A DNA stretch of 27,842 nt from an uncultured Clostridium sp. (GTDB lineage Bacteria > Bacillota > Clostridia > Lachnospirales > Lachnospiraceae): NCBI GenBank assembly GCA_900543885.1, contig UQTA01000040.1:1-27842 (forward strand), read 5' to 3'. Below, piece by piece: positions 5,931-15,036 of this stretch; positions within the stretch are counted from its first letter, which is position 1, and each line of letters opens with the position of its first letter. The position numbers and the translations under genes are program-made. The notes below the pieces were generated by a model. It did no database searches and had not been told where the DNA came from. It worked only from the letters and a program-made list of their open reading frames with translations.

Positions 5931-8441
5931 ATGAATCAAAAAGCATTAAAAACTTTGGAATATACAAAGATCATTACCCAGCTGGAAGCCCATGCAGCTT
6001 CCCCCTTAGGCAAAGCACTCTGCCGGGACCTTGTTCCGTCTTCAGACCTGGAAGAAGTACGTACCTGGCAGGCACAGACTACAGACGCAGCTGACAGGGT
6101 CCGCTTAAAAGGCACTGTCTCTTTCTCCGGTCTGCGCGACATCGGCAGCTCCTTAAAACGTCTGGAAATCGGCAGTTCCCTAAGTATCAGCGAACTGCTT
6201 TCCATCAGCTCTGTACTTACTGTTGCAGCGCGGGCAAAAGCCTATGGCCGCCAGGAAACCCCAGAGAACACCTTTACCCCACGTTTTCCGGGACAGCAGC
6301 CGCCAAAACAGACTCCAGCCGAAGAATATGTGCCTGACTCATTAGACCCCCTATTTCAGGCCTTAGAGCCCCTTACACCGGTCAACAATGAGATCAAACG
6401 CTGTATCCTCTCTGAAGATGAGATCGCTGATGACGCAAGTCCGGGACTTTCTCATGTACGCCGCTCCTTAAAAGCTTGTGCAGACCGCATCCATACCCAG
6501 TTAAACTCGATCCTGAATTCCCATCGTTCTTATTTACAGGACGCTGTTATCACCATGCGTGACGGCCGCTATTGTCTTCCTGTAAAATCGGAGTACAAGA
6601 GCCAGGTATCCGGTATGGTCCATGACCAATCAGCCACCGGTTCCACCCTTTTTATCGAACCAATGGCCATTGTGAAATTAAATAATGAAATCCGGGAGCT
6701 GGAAATCCAGGAACAGAAAGAGATAGAAGCCGTTTTAGCTTCATTAAGCAACCAGACAGCGCCTCACATTGAAGAATTGCAGCTGGATATGGAATTGCTG
6801 GCACAGCTTGACTTTATTTTTGCAAAAGCCGCATTATCCCATCAGTATCGATGCAGCGCTCCTGTTTTCAACGATAAAGGCTACATCAACATCAAAGACG
6901 GCCGCCACCCGCTGTTAGACCAGAAAAAAGCCGTCCCTATCAATGTATGGCTTGGAAAAGATTTTGACCTGCTGATCGTAACAGGTCCAAATACCGGCGG
7001 TAAGACCGTTTCCTTAAAAACCGTAGGTCTTTTCACCTTAATGGGCCAGGCGGGACTTCACATTCCGGCATGGGAAGGTTCTGAATTAGCTGTATTTGAC
7101 AATGTATTTGCAGACATTGGTGATGAGCAGAGCATTGAACAAAGTTTAAGTACCTTCTCCGCCCATATGACCAACACAGTACGCATTTTAAGCGAAGCAG
7201 ACTCCCGTTCCCTCTGCCTCTTTGATGAGCTGGGCGCCGGTACTGACCCGACGGAAGGTGCTGCTCTTGCCATTGCCATGCTGTCATTTTTACACAATAT
7301 GAAATGCCGCACCATGGCAACTACCCATTACAGTGAATTAAAAGTATTTGCCCTTACTACACCCGGTGTGGAAAATGCCTGCTGCGAATTTAACGTAGAA
7401 ACACTTCAGCCAACTTACCGCCTGCTCATCGGTGTTCCTGGAAAAAGTAATGCTTTCGCTATTTCCAAAAAACTGGGACTGCCGGACTATATTATCGAAG
7501 ATGCCAAGAACCATCTGGAAGCCAAGGATGAGTCCTTTGAAGACCTGTTAGCCAGTCTGGAAAACAGCCGCGTGACCATTGAAAAAGAACAGGAGGAGAT
7601 CCGTTCTTATAAAGAAGAGATTACCCAGTTAAAGTCCCGCCTCACCCGCAAGGAAGAGCATCTGGATGAGCGAAAAGACAAGGTGATCCGCAATGCAGCG
7701 GAAGAAGCCCAGCGCATCCTTCGTGAAGCCAAGGAAACTGCTGACCAGACCATCCGTCAGATCAACAAACTGGCAGCAGATTCCAGTGTAAGCAAAGAAT
7801 TAGAAGCCCAGCGAAGCAAACTCCGTGAACAGTTAAAGAAAACAGACGATAAGCTTGCAGTAAAGGCAAAAGGGCCAAGCCAGCCTGTTTCCGCTAAAAA
7901 ATTAAAGATCGGTGACGGCGTCAAAGTTCTTTCCATGAACTTAAAAGGTACCGTCAGCTCCCTTCCTGACAGCACAGGAAACTTATTTGTGCAAATGGGT
8001 ATCCTGCGTTCCAAGGTCAATATCCGGGATATCGAACTGATCCGTGAAGATGATATAAACGCCACTTTAGGTGACGGCTCATCCCGCTCCTACGGTTCTG
8101 TTTCCGGTGTAGGGGCTAACAGATCCAAGAAGACTTTTTCACAGGCAAAAGGTTCTAATTCCGGCTCAGGACAGATCAAGATGTCAAAATCCTTCTCTGT
8201 CTCACCAGAAGTCAATCTGATCGGAATGACCACTGACGAAGCCGTTCCTACCATGGAAAAATACTTAGATGACGCTTATCTGGCCCACCTGCCAAGTGTA
8301 CGCGTAGTCCATGGAAGAGGCACCGGCGCTTTAAAAACCGCCTGTCACAAACGTTTAAAACAGTTAAAATATGTAAAAGATTTCCGTCTGGGCGAACTCG
8401 GCGAAGGCGGAACCGGCGTAACTATTGTCACATTTAAGTAG
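5931..8441 (+). CDS. mutS2: MutS2 family ATPase with C-terminal Smr domain
   Basis: 836 residues, slightly longer than the roughly 785 of the Bacillus protein; the extra is mostly a Pro/Thr-rich insert near 105-130 and a Ser/Gly-rich linker near 710-750. The core and lever domain come first, then the ABC-type ATPase with Walker A GPNTGGKT (352-359) and Walker B LFDELGAGTD (D432, E433). A long charged coiled coil (about 530-640) follows, then a KOW-like segment and the Smr domain (758-836) with VVHGRGTGALK. The Smr LDxxG motif reads NLIGM. Earlier work saw MutS2 as an anti-recombination nuclease; in Bacillus it also splits collided ribosomes. GGAGG lies 13 bases before the ATG, a rather long spacing. 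It leads an operon with the two-component genes. Confidence 0.95.
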   Translation: MNQKALKTLEYTKIITQLEAHAASPLGKALCRDLVPSSDLEEVRTWQAQTTDAADRVRLKGTVSFSGLRDIGSSLKRLEIGSSLSISELLSISSVLTVAARAKAYGRQETPENTFTPRFPGQQPPKQTPAEEYVPDSLDPLFQALEPLTPVNNEIKRCILSEDEIADDASPGLSHVRRSLKACADRIHTQLNSILNSHRSYLQDAVITMRDGRYCLPVKSEYKSQVSGMVHDQSATGSTLFIEPMAIVKLNNEIRELEIQEQKEIEAVLASLSNQTAPHIEELQLDMELLAQLDFIFAKAALSHQYRCSAPVFNDKGYINIKDGRHPLLDQKKAVPINVWLGKDFDLLIVTGPNTGGKTVSLKTVGLFTLMGQAGLHIPAWEGSELAVFDNVFADIGDEQSIEQSLSTFSAHMTNTVRILSEADSRSLCLFDELGAGTDPTEGAALAIAMLSFLHNMKCRTMATTHYSELKVFALTTPGVENACCEFNVETLQPTYRLLIGVPGKSNAFAISKKLGLPDYIIEDAKNHLEAKDESFEDLLASLENSRVTIEKEQEEIRSYKEEITQLKSRLTRKEEHLDERKDKVIRNAAEEAQRILREAKETADQTIRQINKLAADSSVSKELEAQRSKLREQLKKTDDKLAVKAKGPSQPVSAKKLKIGDGVKVLSMNLKGTVSSLPDSTGNLFVQMGILRSKVNIRDIELIREDDINATLGDGSSRSYGSVSGVGANRSKKTFSQAKGSNSGSGQIKMSKSFSVSPEVNLIGMTTDEAVPTMEKYLDDAYLAHLPSVRVVHGRGTGALKTACHKRLKQLKYVKDFRLGELGEGGTGVTIVTFK

Positions 8442-8455
8442 GGAGGTAACTTACA

Positions 8456-9166
8456 ATGGCAGAAAAACAGCGGATACTTATTGTAGATGATGATGCCAAC
8501 ATCGCAGAGCTGATCTCGCTTTATCTGATGAAAGAGTGTTATGAAACTATGATCGTAGGCGACGGGGAAGAGGCTTTAAAACGGTTCCCGGAATTTAAGC
8601 CTAATCTGATCCTTTTAGACCTGATGCTTCCAGGCATGGACGGCTACCAGGTATGCCGGGAGCTGCGTGCCAGTTCCCAGGTACCTATTATCATGCTTTC
8701 CGCCAAAGGTGAGATCTTTGATAAAGTCCTTGGTCTGGAACTGGGTGCTGATGACTATATGATCAAACCATTTGACTCCAAAGAACTGGTAGCCAGAGTA
8801 AAAGCAGTTCTGCGCCGTTATCAGGCTTCTCCTGCTGCCACAGTAATTGAGCCAAAACAGCAGGGGGACTATGTAGAATATCCGGACCTGATCGTCAACC
8901 TGACCAACTATTCTGTTATTTATAAGGGGCATTCCATAGAAATGCCTCCTAAGGAGCTGGAACTTTTATACTTCCTGGCTTCCTCTCCTAACCAGGTATT
9001 TACCAGAGAGCAGCTTTTAGACCATATCTGGGGCTATGAATACATCGGAGATACCCGTACAGTAGACGTTCACATTAAACGCCTGCGTGAAAAGATCAAA
9101 GATCACGCCAACTGGGCCATTACCACAGTATGGGGCATTGGCTATAAGTTTGAAGTAAAGAGGTGA
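8456..9166 (+). CDS. OmpR/PhoB-type response regulator
   Basis: 236 residues. The receiver domain (1-120) has the acidic pair D11-D12, the phosphorylation site D55 in LILLDLMLPGMDGYQ, S82 and K104 in MIKPF. The winged-helix DNA-binding domain (about 135-234) has PPKELELLYFLASSPNQVFTR-type recognition residues and ends TVWGIGYKFE. It follows mutS2 by 14 bases with a GGGAGG site and is followed by its kinase 4 bases later, so the three are co-transcribed. The target genes are unknown; the surface-protein gene downstream of the kinase is a candidate from position alone. Confidence 0.93.
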   Translation: MAEKQRILIVDDDANIAELISLYLMKECYETMIVGDGEEALKRFPEFKPNLILLDLMLPGMDGYQVCRELRASSQVPIIMLSAKGEIFDKVLGLELGADDYMIKPFDSKELVARVKAVLRRYQASPAATVIEPKQQGDYVEYPDLIVNLTNYSVIYKGHSIEMPPKELELLYFLASSPNQVFTREQLLDHIWGYEYIGDTRTVDVHIKRLREKIKDHANWAITTVWGIGYKFEVKR

Positions 9167-9170
9167 TCCG

Positions 9171-10577
9171 ATGGCTCGCTCCCTTTATTCCAAATTTATA
9201 CTGGGCTATCTGATCTTCGGTCTTTTAAGTGTGCTTACCATTGCTTCCTTTTCCTCCGGCATGACCCGGGATTATCTGATCAAAGACCGGGCAAATGCCC
9301 TTTACGATGAAGCAAATGATATTGCCGCTTCCTGCAGTCTTATGTATCAGGGCCAGCATCAGGATATGGATCTTTTTTCCACTCAGTTAAAAAATGTTTC
9401 CACTTATCTGCGCACAGAAATATGGGTGGTCAACAAAAGCGGCGTTGTGATCATGGACAGCAAAAACGGCAACAGGATCCACACCACCATTCCGGATTTT
9501 GACCCCACGGCCACAGGAAACCGTTCCTATACCATTGGCACATATTACAAACTTTTTGACCAGAATGTACTTAGTGTATCTGCTCCCGTAACCGGCAATT
9601 ACACCACTTATGGGTATGTGCTGATCCACCTTCCCATCAGCGAGATTGCAAATTCCCAGAGCCATATCCTGGATATCCTTTATATGACCTGTGCCATTAT
9701 TTTTGCTCTGTCTCTGGTCATCCTTGTGGTGTTCACCATCACTGTATATCTGCCGCTGCGAAAGATCGCTGCAGGAGCCAATGAGTACGCTGCAGGCAAC
9801 TTAAGTTACCGGATCAAGGTAAATGCCCATGATGAAATGGGGTATCTTTCCAATACCTTAAACTATATGTCTGATGAGCTTAATAAAATGGAAGAATATC
9901 AGCGCAATTTTATTGCCAATGTCTCCCATGATTTCCGCTCACCGCTGACTTCCATTAAAGGATATCTGGAAGCCATTTTAGACGGAACCATTCCACCGGA
10001 AATGTATGAAAAATACTTATCCAGGGTTATTTCTGAGACAGAGCGCCTTCATAAGCTGACTGAAAGCATGCTGACGCTTAACTCTTTAGATGCCAAAGGA
10101 TTTTTATCCCGTACCAATTTTGACATCAACCGGGTGATCAAAGATACTGCCGCCTCTTTTGAAGGCACCTGTGATTCTAGGCATATACGCTTTGATCTTA
10201 CATTTTCCGATAATATCCAGATGGTATATGCAGACATGGGAAAGATCCAACAGGTTCTCTATAACCTGATCGACAATGCCATCAAATTCAGCCACGATGA
10301 CTCTGTGATCTATATCCAGGCATCCAGCAAATATGAAAAGATCTTCGTTTCCGTAAAAGATACGGGAATCGGTATTCCCAGAGACAGCATTAAAAAAATC
10401 TGGGACCGTTTCTACAAAACGGATCTTTCCAGAGGCAAAGACAAGCGGGGCACCGGACTTGGACTTTCCATTGTAAAAGAGATCATACAGGCCCATGGGG
10501 AAAATATTGATGTGATCAGTACAGAAGGAGTGGGAACCGAGTTTATTTTCTCACTGCCCAGTTCTACTTCTTTATAA
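9171..10577 (+). CDS. Membrane sensor histidine kinase
   Basis: 468 residues; AGAGGTG precedes the ATG. Membrane span 1 (about 9-30) and span 2 (167-194) bracket an extracytoplasmic sensor domain of about 135 residues with a PAS/CACHE-like look (VVNKSGVVIMDSKNG). Then come HAMP (195-247), HisKA with phospho-accepting H253 in NVSHDFRSPLTS, and the HATPase domain with N box NLIDNAIKFS, G1 DTGIGIP, F box and G2 GTGLGLSIV. All catalytic motifs are intact. It is the cognate partner of the regulator immediately upstream. The signal sensed is unknown. Confidence 0.93.
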   Translation: MARSLYSKFILGYLIFGLLSVLTIASFSSGMTRDYLIKDRANALYDEANDIAASCSLMYQGQHQDMDLFSTQLKNVSTYLRTEIWVVNKSGVVIMDSKNGNRIHTTIPDFDPTATGNRSYTIGTYYKLFDQNVLSVSAPVTGNYTTYGYVLIHLPISEIANSQSHILDILYMTCAIIFALSLVILVVFTITVYLPLRKIAAGANEYAAGNLSYRIKVNAHDEMGYLSNTLNYMSDELNKMEEYQRNFIANVSHDFRSPLTSIKGYLEAILDGTIPPEMYEKYLSRVISETERLHKLTESMLTLNSLDAKGFLSRTNFDINRVIKDTAASFEGTCDSRHIRFDLTFSDNIQMVYADMGKIQQVLYNLIDNAIKFSHDDSVIYIQASSKYEKIFVSVKDTGIGIPRDSIKKIWDRFYKTDLSRGKDKRGTGLGLSIVKEIIQAHGENIDVISTEGVGTEFIFSLPSSTSL

Positions 10578-10644
10578 AAGGGACAAAGTTCACTTAAATT
10601 TTTCTTACAATTCGTTTTTTAACCTTTTTCAAAGGCAGCATTGC

Positions 10645-10673
10645 TTTAAAAAGAGTTATAATTATGCTATAGT
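10645..10673 (+). promoter_or_regulatory. Promoter of the surface-protein gene
   Basis: TTTAAA (10645-10650), 17 bases, then an extended -10 TGC-TATAGT (10665-10673). A short perfect hairpin, AATTGTC-GTCA-GACAATT (10695-10712), follows in the leader just before the ribosome site. Confidence 0.45.
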
Positions 10674-10735
10674 TATAAATATCTAACAATACTGAAATTG
10701 TCGTCAGACAATTGGTAAAAGAAAGGACGATGCAT

Positions 10736-11764
10736 ATGATCCGTTTTAAAAAAGCAACTGCCATTCTCCTTTCCGCTCTTCTCCTTTCTTCCTGCATGGC
10801 TCCATGTGCCTTTGCAGCAAGCAAAAAGAAAGTAGGAAAGATCAACCTGACTGTCAACACCGATATCCGCTCTGGAAACAGCGGCGGCGAAGTAGAGGTA
10901 ACACCTACCGGTGACAACACCAGCTATTACTACATTGACTCTGTCGAAGTTACCAATGACGAAGGGGATGACTGGAGCAAGTCAAATCCACCAGAAGCCC
11001 AGATCCTGATCGGTCTGGAAGACGAAGATGAATACACTTTCTCCGGAACCAGTTCCAGCAACTTCAAACTGACTCTGGCCAGCTCTATTAAGTCCCGCTA
11101 TGACAAAGTAGAATTTGTCAGCGCCAAAAAGCAGGACGGCGGTGCAACTCTTGCATTAAATATCCGTCTGGTATTTGATAAAAATGCTGATATGAGTGAT
11201 GCACCTGCACCAAGTAATGCTGTCTGGGATACTGCTTCCGAAGGAACAGCAACCTGGGGGGATGTTACCTCTGCCAAATATTTCCAGGTACAGTTATATA
11301 AAGATGGTTCCATAGTAACACCTCCAGACGGTTCCAACTCTATCGTTTCTGTATATGGAACTTCCTATGATTTTTCCAGCTGGGTAAGCGCAGGCTCTAA
11401 CTACACCTTTAAAGTGCGTTCCGTCAAATCCAGCAATAATGCAAAGAGCAAATGGGTGACCTCCAATTCCTGGACTCCTGGCTCCACTTTTGACAACGGC
11501 GGCAATACTGTTTCTGAAGGCTGGCAGAAAGCGGCTGATGGTATCCGCTGGTGGTGGCAGAATGCGGATGGTTCCTACCCGGCATCTCAGTGGAAAGATG
11601 TAAGCGGAAAGTGGTACTATTTCGATGCAGAAGGCTACATGGCTACCGGCTGGATCAAAGTAGGCGGCTTAGACTACTGCCTGGCTCCTGACGGTGCTCT
11701 GTATGTAAACTGCACTACTCCAGATGGTTACAATGTAGACGCAAACGGTGTCTGGGTCCAGTAA
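10736..11764 (+). CDS. Secreted surface protein with C-terminal cell-wall-binding repeats
   Basis: 342 residues from ATG 10736, the in-frame ATG best spaced from AAAGGA; earlier ATGs at 10712 and 10730 are poorly placed. Residues 1-28 are a signal peptide. Two processing readings are possible: LSSC around residue 18 resembles a lipobox, while AFAAS at 25-29 fits signal peptidase I. The middle holds an acidic beta-rich region (about 30-150) and an Fn3-like region (about 155-255, ending FKVRSVKSSNNAKSKWVTS). The last 85 residues are choline-binding-type repeats rich in Trp, Tyr and Gly (GWQKAADGIRWWWQ, KWYYFDAEGYMATGWI), which usually bind wall polymers. The two middle assignments are by eye. 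Position next to a two-component operon suggests a shared role, unproven. Confidence 0.85.
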   Translation: MIRFKKATAILLSALLLSSCMAPCAFAASKKKVGKINLTVNTDIRSGNSGGEVEVTPTGDNTSYYYIDSVEVTNDEGDDWSKSNPPEAQILIGLEDEDEYTFSGTSSSNFKLTLASSIKSRYDKVEFVSAKKQDGGATLALNIRLVFDKNADMSDAPAPSNAVWDTASEGTATWGDVTSAKYFQVQLYKDGSIVTPPDGSNSIVSVYGTSYDFSSWVSAGSNYTFKVRSVKSSNNAKSKWVTSNSWTPGSTFDNGGNTVSEGWQKAADGIRWWWQNADGSYPASQWKDVSGKWYYFDAEGYMATGWIKVGGLDYCLAPDGALYVNCTTPDGYNVDANGVWVQ

Positions 11765-11778
11765 TGATAATTACATAC

Positions 11779-11954
11779 TATGATACCGGATTGTTTCGCA
11801 CTGCGTGTTCTCACAATCCTAAAAACATTCATAATCCGCTCATTTTTCTATGAAAAATGGCTGCTTATTCATGTTTTTGGCGGGTCCCAAGGTCAAAAAT
11901 CCTCTTGCAAGCAAGCTTGCAGCGGATTTCGGACCTTTTGACCCTGGTATCATA
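11779..11954. repeat. 176-bp structured repeat with 9-bp inverted ends
   Basis: TATGATACC (11779) and GGTATCATA (11946) are perfect inverted ends. Between them lie three consecutive hairpins: GGATTGT/ACAATCC, a 27-base imperfect stem starting AAAAACATTCAT, and a long stem starting GGGTCCCAAGGTC and closing GGACCTTTTGACCC. No reading frame is plausible. It resembles a MITE, but no target duplication is evident and no second full copy is in the window. Together with the IS end it fills the gap after the surface-protein gene. Confidence 0.55.
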
Positions 11955-12018
11955 ATATAACAAATAACCCGCCGTCCAACGGGTGGTTTGCACTAGGGCT
12001 ATAAGCCCTTGTTACTAG

Positions 12019-12049
12019 GCCAGCGTCTCAAGGCGCTGGCTTTCTCTTT
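12019..12049 (+). terminator. Plus-strand terminator-like hairpin inside the IS end
   Basis: GCCAGCG (12019-12025) pairs with CGCTGGC (12034-12040), followed by TTTCTCTTT. It could stop outside transcription from entering tnpA antisense. Confidence 0.5.
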
Positions 12050-12152
12050 AGACTGTGGGAATTCTGTTTACACAGCCTTCCCACAGCTCCGTTCAAGCCA
12101 TATTGCTCTTGACTCGTCGCTACCCCTTAAAGGGTATTGTTACTACTTGGCA

Positions 12153-12608
12153 TTAACCCTTAAAAGGGTCTTCATATTCCTTTACACTTAGCTTATCCAT
12201 TGCTATATCATGCTTTTCCTGCTCTTGGATATATTTTTTTATTGTAGCCTCATTTAATCCTACTGTGCTAACATAATATCCTTCTGCCCAGAAATGACGA
12301 TTTCCAAATTTATACTTTAAATTTGCGTGTTTATCGAATATCATAAGCGCACTTTTCCCTTTTAAATATCCCATGAATGATGATACACTTATCTTTGGCG
12401 GAATACTTACTAACATATGGATATGATCTGGCATTAGATGACCCTCAATAATTTCAACACCTTTATAACTACACAATTGTTTTATAATATCTCTTATATC
12501 CGCTTTGTATTGATTGTAAATTATTTTTCGTCTATACTTAGGTGTGAAGACGATATGATATTTGCACATCCATTTCATATGCGCAAGTGAATTTTCTTTC
12601 TTCGCCAT
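12153..12608 (-). CDS. tnpA: IS200-type transposase TnpA (Y1 HUH)
   Basis: 151 residues, the full family length. It cuts and rejoins single-stranded DNA at the hairpin ends of its element. The HUH metal-binding motif is H62-I-H64 in MPDHIHMLV, and the nucleophile is Tyr126 in ATIKKYIQEQ. HIVFTPKYRRK near residue 20 is the usual opening of the family. The frame is intact with an AAAGG site before ATG 12608, so it may be active. No tnpB partner is present; the element is the minimal IS200 form. Confidence 0.93.
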   Translation of the reverse strand: MAKKENSLAHMKWMCKYHIVFTPKYRRKIIYNQYKADIRDIIKQLCSYKGVEIIEGHLMPDHIHMLVSIPPKISVSSFMGYLKGKSALMIFDKHANLKYKFGNRHFWAEGYYVSTVGLNEATIKKYIQEQEKHDIAMDKLSVKEYEDPFKG

Positions 12609-12780
12609 AAATTACCTTTCCTTTCTGCAATACAGCCTGAACAACTCTATTGTAAACGGAAAGGTGATTTTTTGTATAACAATCGACGCGCACCCGCATA
12701 GCGGGTGGTTTATTGTTTCGCCCATCTCCATTTTTCGGAACAACGAAAAACTCCAATGGGCTCAACAGACTAAAGTCCAT

Positions 12781-12833
12781 AATAAAAGAGACTGCCGCAC
12801 TTCCAGATTTAAAAATCTGGAGGTACGACAGCC
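12781..12833 (-). terminator. Terminator of the hydrolase/CitMHS operon
   Basis: On the minus strand a 20-bp stem (12790-12809 with 12814-12833) with a few wobbles and one mismatch is followed by TCTCTTTTATT. It lies about 50 bases past the transporter stop codon and separates it from the IS200 element. Confidence 0.75.
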
Positions 12834-12881
12834 TCAACTGTAATTTATTTGTTCCTAATTTATAGATGGGTTATAGCAAAC

Positions 12882-14186
12882 TTATGCAACTAAGCCAAAC
12901 AGTAGCGCAATCAAAAGCATGCACACACTTAATCCCCACAGCCATTTAAACGAATACTTTAAATGCTCTTTATATTCAACCCCGGCAAGGCCGATTCCTA
13001 AGTATACCGATGGAACCACTGCACTTACAGGGAAAGCTACATTTTCTCCGATCAACATTGCAAATGCTGCTGCTCTTGCAGGAATACCATAGGTTCCTAC
13101 TACATCAATAACAATTGGTAACAGACCATAATAATAAGGATCAGTTCCAATAACAAGATGAATAGGAACTGTCAATGCCGCCACAATCAGATGCAGATAT
13201 TTAACAGCAAAATCAGGTAAGCACTGAATAAGAGTATTTGCCATAGCATCAATCATACCACTATTGGTCATAATGCCCAGTAGCACGCCAGCAGAAAGCA
13301 AGGTAATTGCCATTAGCATTGCTGCAGGTGCATGAGCTTTAATGCGCTCATTCTGATCACTGCTAGATGGATAGTTAACAGGTAATGCAATCGCAACGCC
13401 TATCATAAATACTGCAAAGCTTGGAAACTTTGGTATTGTCATAAGAACTACAATAATACCCAAGGTAAGCAGAAGATTGAAAGGTAATAATTTTGGCCTT
13501 TTCAGTCCAAGCTCCTCTTCTGCTGCAGCCTCTTCATCATACTGTTCTAAGTCTGAAGCTTTTAAGGATTTCAGACGTTTAATCTCTATACGCGAAATCA
13601 CAATTGCCAGTCCTAACGCCATTACAAGTCCGATAACCTGCACCGGAATAAGCTCTCTCCAAAGTTCAGTGGCATCCATATTTAATACAGTTGCCGCTCT
13701 AAGAGTGGATCCTCCCCAAGGAACCAAATTCATGACCCCCATCGATGCACTGGCTACTAAAAGTAATGAAGTAACACGAAGGTGCAATTTTTTATATAGT
13801 GGCATCAGGGCCGGTATTGTGATAAGAAATGTCGTTGCGCCAGATCCGTCCAGATGTGCAAACATAGCGATAAGCGAAGTAACAATAAACAGAAGTGTAA
13901 TATTATTACCAGCAGCTCCAACTAGCTTTTTGATAATTTTATCAAACATGCCAGCATCCGACATGATGCCAAAGTATGTAACAGAAAAGATGAAGAGTGC
14001 AGCAGTCTTCCAAGTAGAGGTAACACCTTTGGTTACAAATTCAGCAATTTCAGTTGGCGTAAATCCAACCAAAATAGCTGCTGTCAGAGGAAGCAGTACA
14101 AACGCAACAACAGGAGTAGTTTTCCCACGGAATAACAAATAAATCATTGCAAATATAATTGCAAAGCCCGCAATAGCAAGTAGCAT
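12882..14186 (-). CDS. CitMHS-family citrate-type transporter
   Basis: 434 residues, nearly all hydrophobic, with about 11-12 membrane spans. Family hallmarks are LDGSGATTFLITIPALMPLYKK-type residues near 110-130, PWGGSTLRAATVL near 160 and a conserved C-terminal half with GTDPYYYGLLPI. Known members (CitM, CitH) take up citrate as a complex with Mg2+ or Ca2+ together with protons. A charged cytoplasmic loop (about 205-235, EEAAAEEELG) splits the two halves. It starts 68 bases after a hydrolase gene, with AGAGGTG before the ATG, so the two form an operon. The substrate could be another carboxylate; no citrate lyase genes are nearby. Confidence 0.85.
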   Translation of the reverse strand: MLLAIAGFAIIFAMIYLLFRGKTTPVVAFVLLPLTAAILVGFTPTEIAEFVTKGVTSTWKTAALFIFSVTYFGIMSDAGMFDKIIKKLVGAAGNNITLLFIVTSLIAMFAHLDGSGATTFLITIPALMPLYKKLHLRVTSLLLVASASMGVMNLVPWGGSTLRAATVLNMDATELWRELIPVQVIGLVMALGLAIVISRIEIKRLKSLKASDLEQYDEEAAAEEELGLKRPKLLPFNLLLTLGIIVVLMTIPKFPSFAVFMIGVAIALPVNYPSSSDQNERIKAHAPAAMLMAITLLSAGVLLGIMTNSGMIDAMANTLIQCLPDFAVKYLHLIVAALTVPIHLVIGTDPYYYGLLPIVIDVVGTYGIPARAAAFAMLIGENVAFPVSAVVPSVYLGIGLAGVEYKEHLKYSFKWLWGLSVCMLLIALLFGLVA

Positions 14187-14254
14187 CGTTACACCTCTTT
14201 CTTTAGTCTATACATCTTAAAATAAGATGATTCGCATTGTTTAATTAAATTATT

Positions 14255-15007
14255 TCAATCAGCTTTATTCGTCATTTTCCCAATCAGCTCATTCAATTCC
14301 TTTTGCCAGCCTTCACGATCTTCCACCATAATAGTATGTCCACCATCCAACCAGACTAACTTTGCACCAGGGATAAGCTGTCGCAATTGTTCTGCATGTT
14401 GCGGGGTTCTGGAGATATCCAATACTCCATGCGCAATGGTAACAGGACACTTCAATTGAGACAGTTGTGATGAGATATCCATTTGTCGTAACGAATAAGC
14501 TGCTTGATAAACTGCATCTCTATTTAACGTCTTATAATATGCTTCTGTTTCCGCCTGAAGTTTCGGAGGAATAGGCCTAGCAAAAACTCTGGATAAAAAT
14601 GGTTCATTTAATTCCGGAGTTCCCCAGTTATCTAAAATTCTTTGTGGAAAATTAGGATCACCATGTCCTTTCGTATTAGCTCCTGTGTTAGAAATCAAAA
14701 GCCCTGATGCACGGCTCCCCAATGCAATTGCTGCCAACATGGCAATTACTCCACCTGCAGAATAGCCACAGAGGATTGTTGGACCCAGTTCCTGCTCTAA
14801 TACTAAGTTGGCTACTCTTTTTCCAAGTGTTTCAATATCCCATGGCCCAGGTGACATAGCCCAATCGATGGTCGAAGACTGAACTCCCTCCGGCACTGTA
14901 ATATCATTAAATACAGTTGGGCAGCACATATTTCCGGGGATAAACAGAACTGACGGTATGCCCTTTTCTAGTGGTTTAGTAAGCAATAGACCTGAAATCT
15001 CGTTCAT
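14255..15007 (-). CDS. Alpha/beta hydrolase
   Basis: 250 residues, a single alpha/beta-hydrolase domain with no signal peptide, so cytoplasmic. The catalytic triad is visible: Ser83 in the GYSAGG nucleophile elbow, Asp197 in HGVLDISR and His224 in DGGHTIM. The oxyanion region is FIPGNMCCPTVF (22-33). Members of this superfamily act as esterases, lactonases or C-C hydrolases; the substrate cannot be named here. It is the first gene of an operon with the CitMHS transporter, which suggests the transported acid or its ester is the substrate. AAGGAG precedes the ATG. Transcription diverges from a lysR gene across a palindromic region. Confidence 0.9.
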   Translation of the reverse strand: MNEISGLLLTKPLEKGIPSVLFIPGNMCCPTVFNDITVPEGVQSSTIDWAMSPGPWDIETLGKRVANLVLEQELGPTILCGYSAGGVIAMLAAIALGSRASGLLISNTGANTKGHGDPNFPQRILDNWGTPELNEPFLSRVFARPIPPKLQAETEAYYKTLNRDAVYQAAYSLRQMDISSQLSQLKCPVTIAHGVLDISRTPQHAEQLRQLIPGAKLVWLDGGHTIMVEDREGWQKELNELIGKMTNKAD

Positions 15008-15036
15008 TTTTATAGCTCCTTATTATTATTTATCTC

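Larger units (their letters stand above)
11960..12760 (-). mobile_element. IS200/IS605-family insertion sequence (single tnpA)
   Basis: The element holds one Y1 transposase gene flanked by two hairpins that share the same orientation and 3' neighbour: ACCCG/CGGGT then GGTTTGCAC (11967-11990), and CACCCGC-ATA-GCGGGTG then GTTTATTG (12691-12713). Same-orientation subterminal hairpins are what IS200-type transposases bind. The right side (11986-12150) contains further hairpins and no gene. Exact ends cannot be fixed because the family makes no inverted ends or target duplication; the limits given are approximate. Confidence 0.75.

Noticed and set aside
10594..10920. 108-codon minus-strand frame before the surface-protein gene
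   Set aside because: It lies antisense to the promoter and signal peptide of a convincing gene, with no motif or ribosome site.
11960..12760. IS605/TnpB-omegaRNA system
   Set aside because: Only the Y1 transposase is present; there is no tnpB reading frame on either strand next to it.
12538..12837. 99-codon minus-strand frame upstream of tnpA
   Set aside because: It spans the IS hairpin and a terminator, overlaps tnpA out of frame and resembles no protein.
13477..14142. 221-codon plus-strand frame
   Set aside because: It is a shadow of the CitMHS gene; low-complexity Ser/Ala/Ile content and no ribosome site, while the minus frame has clear family motifs.
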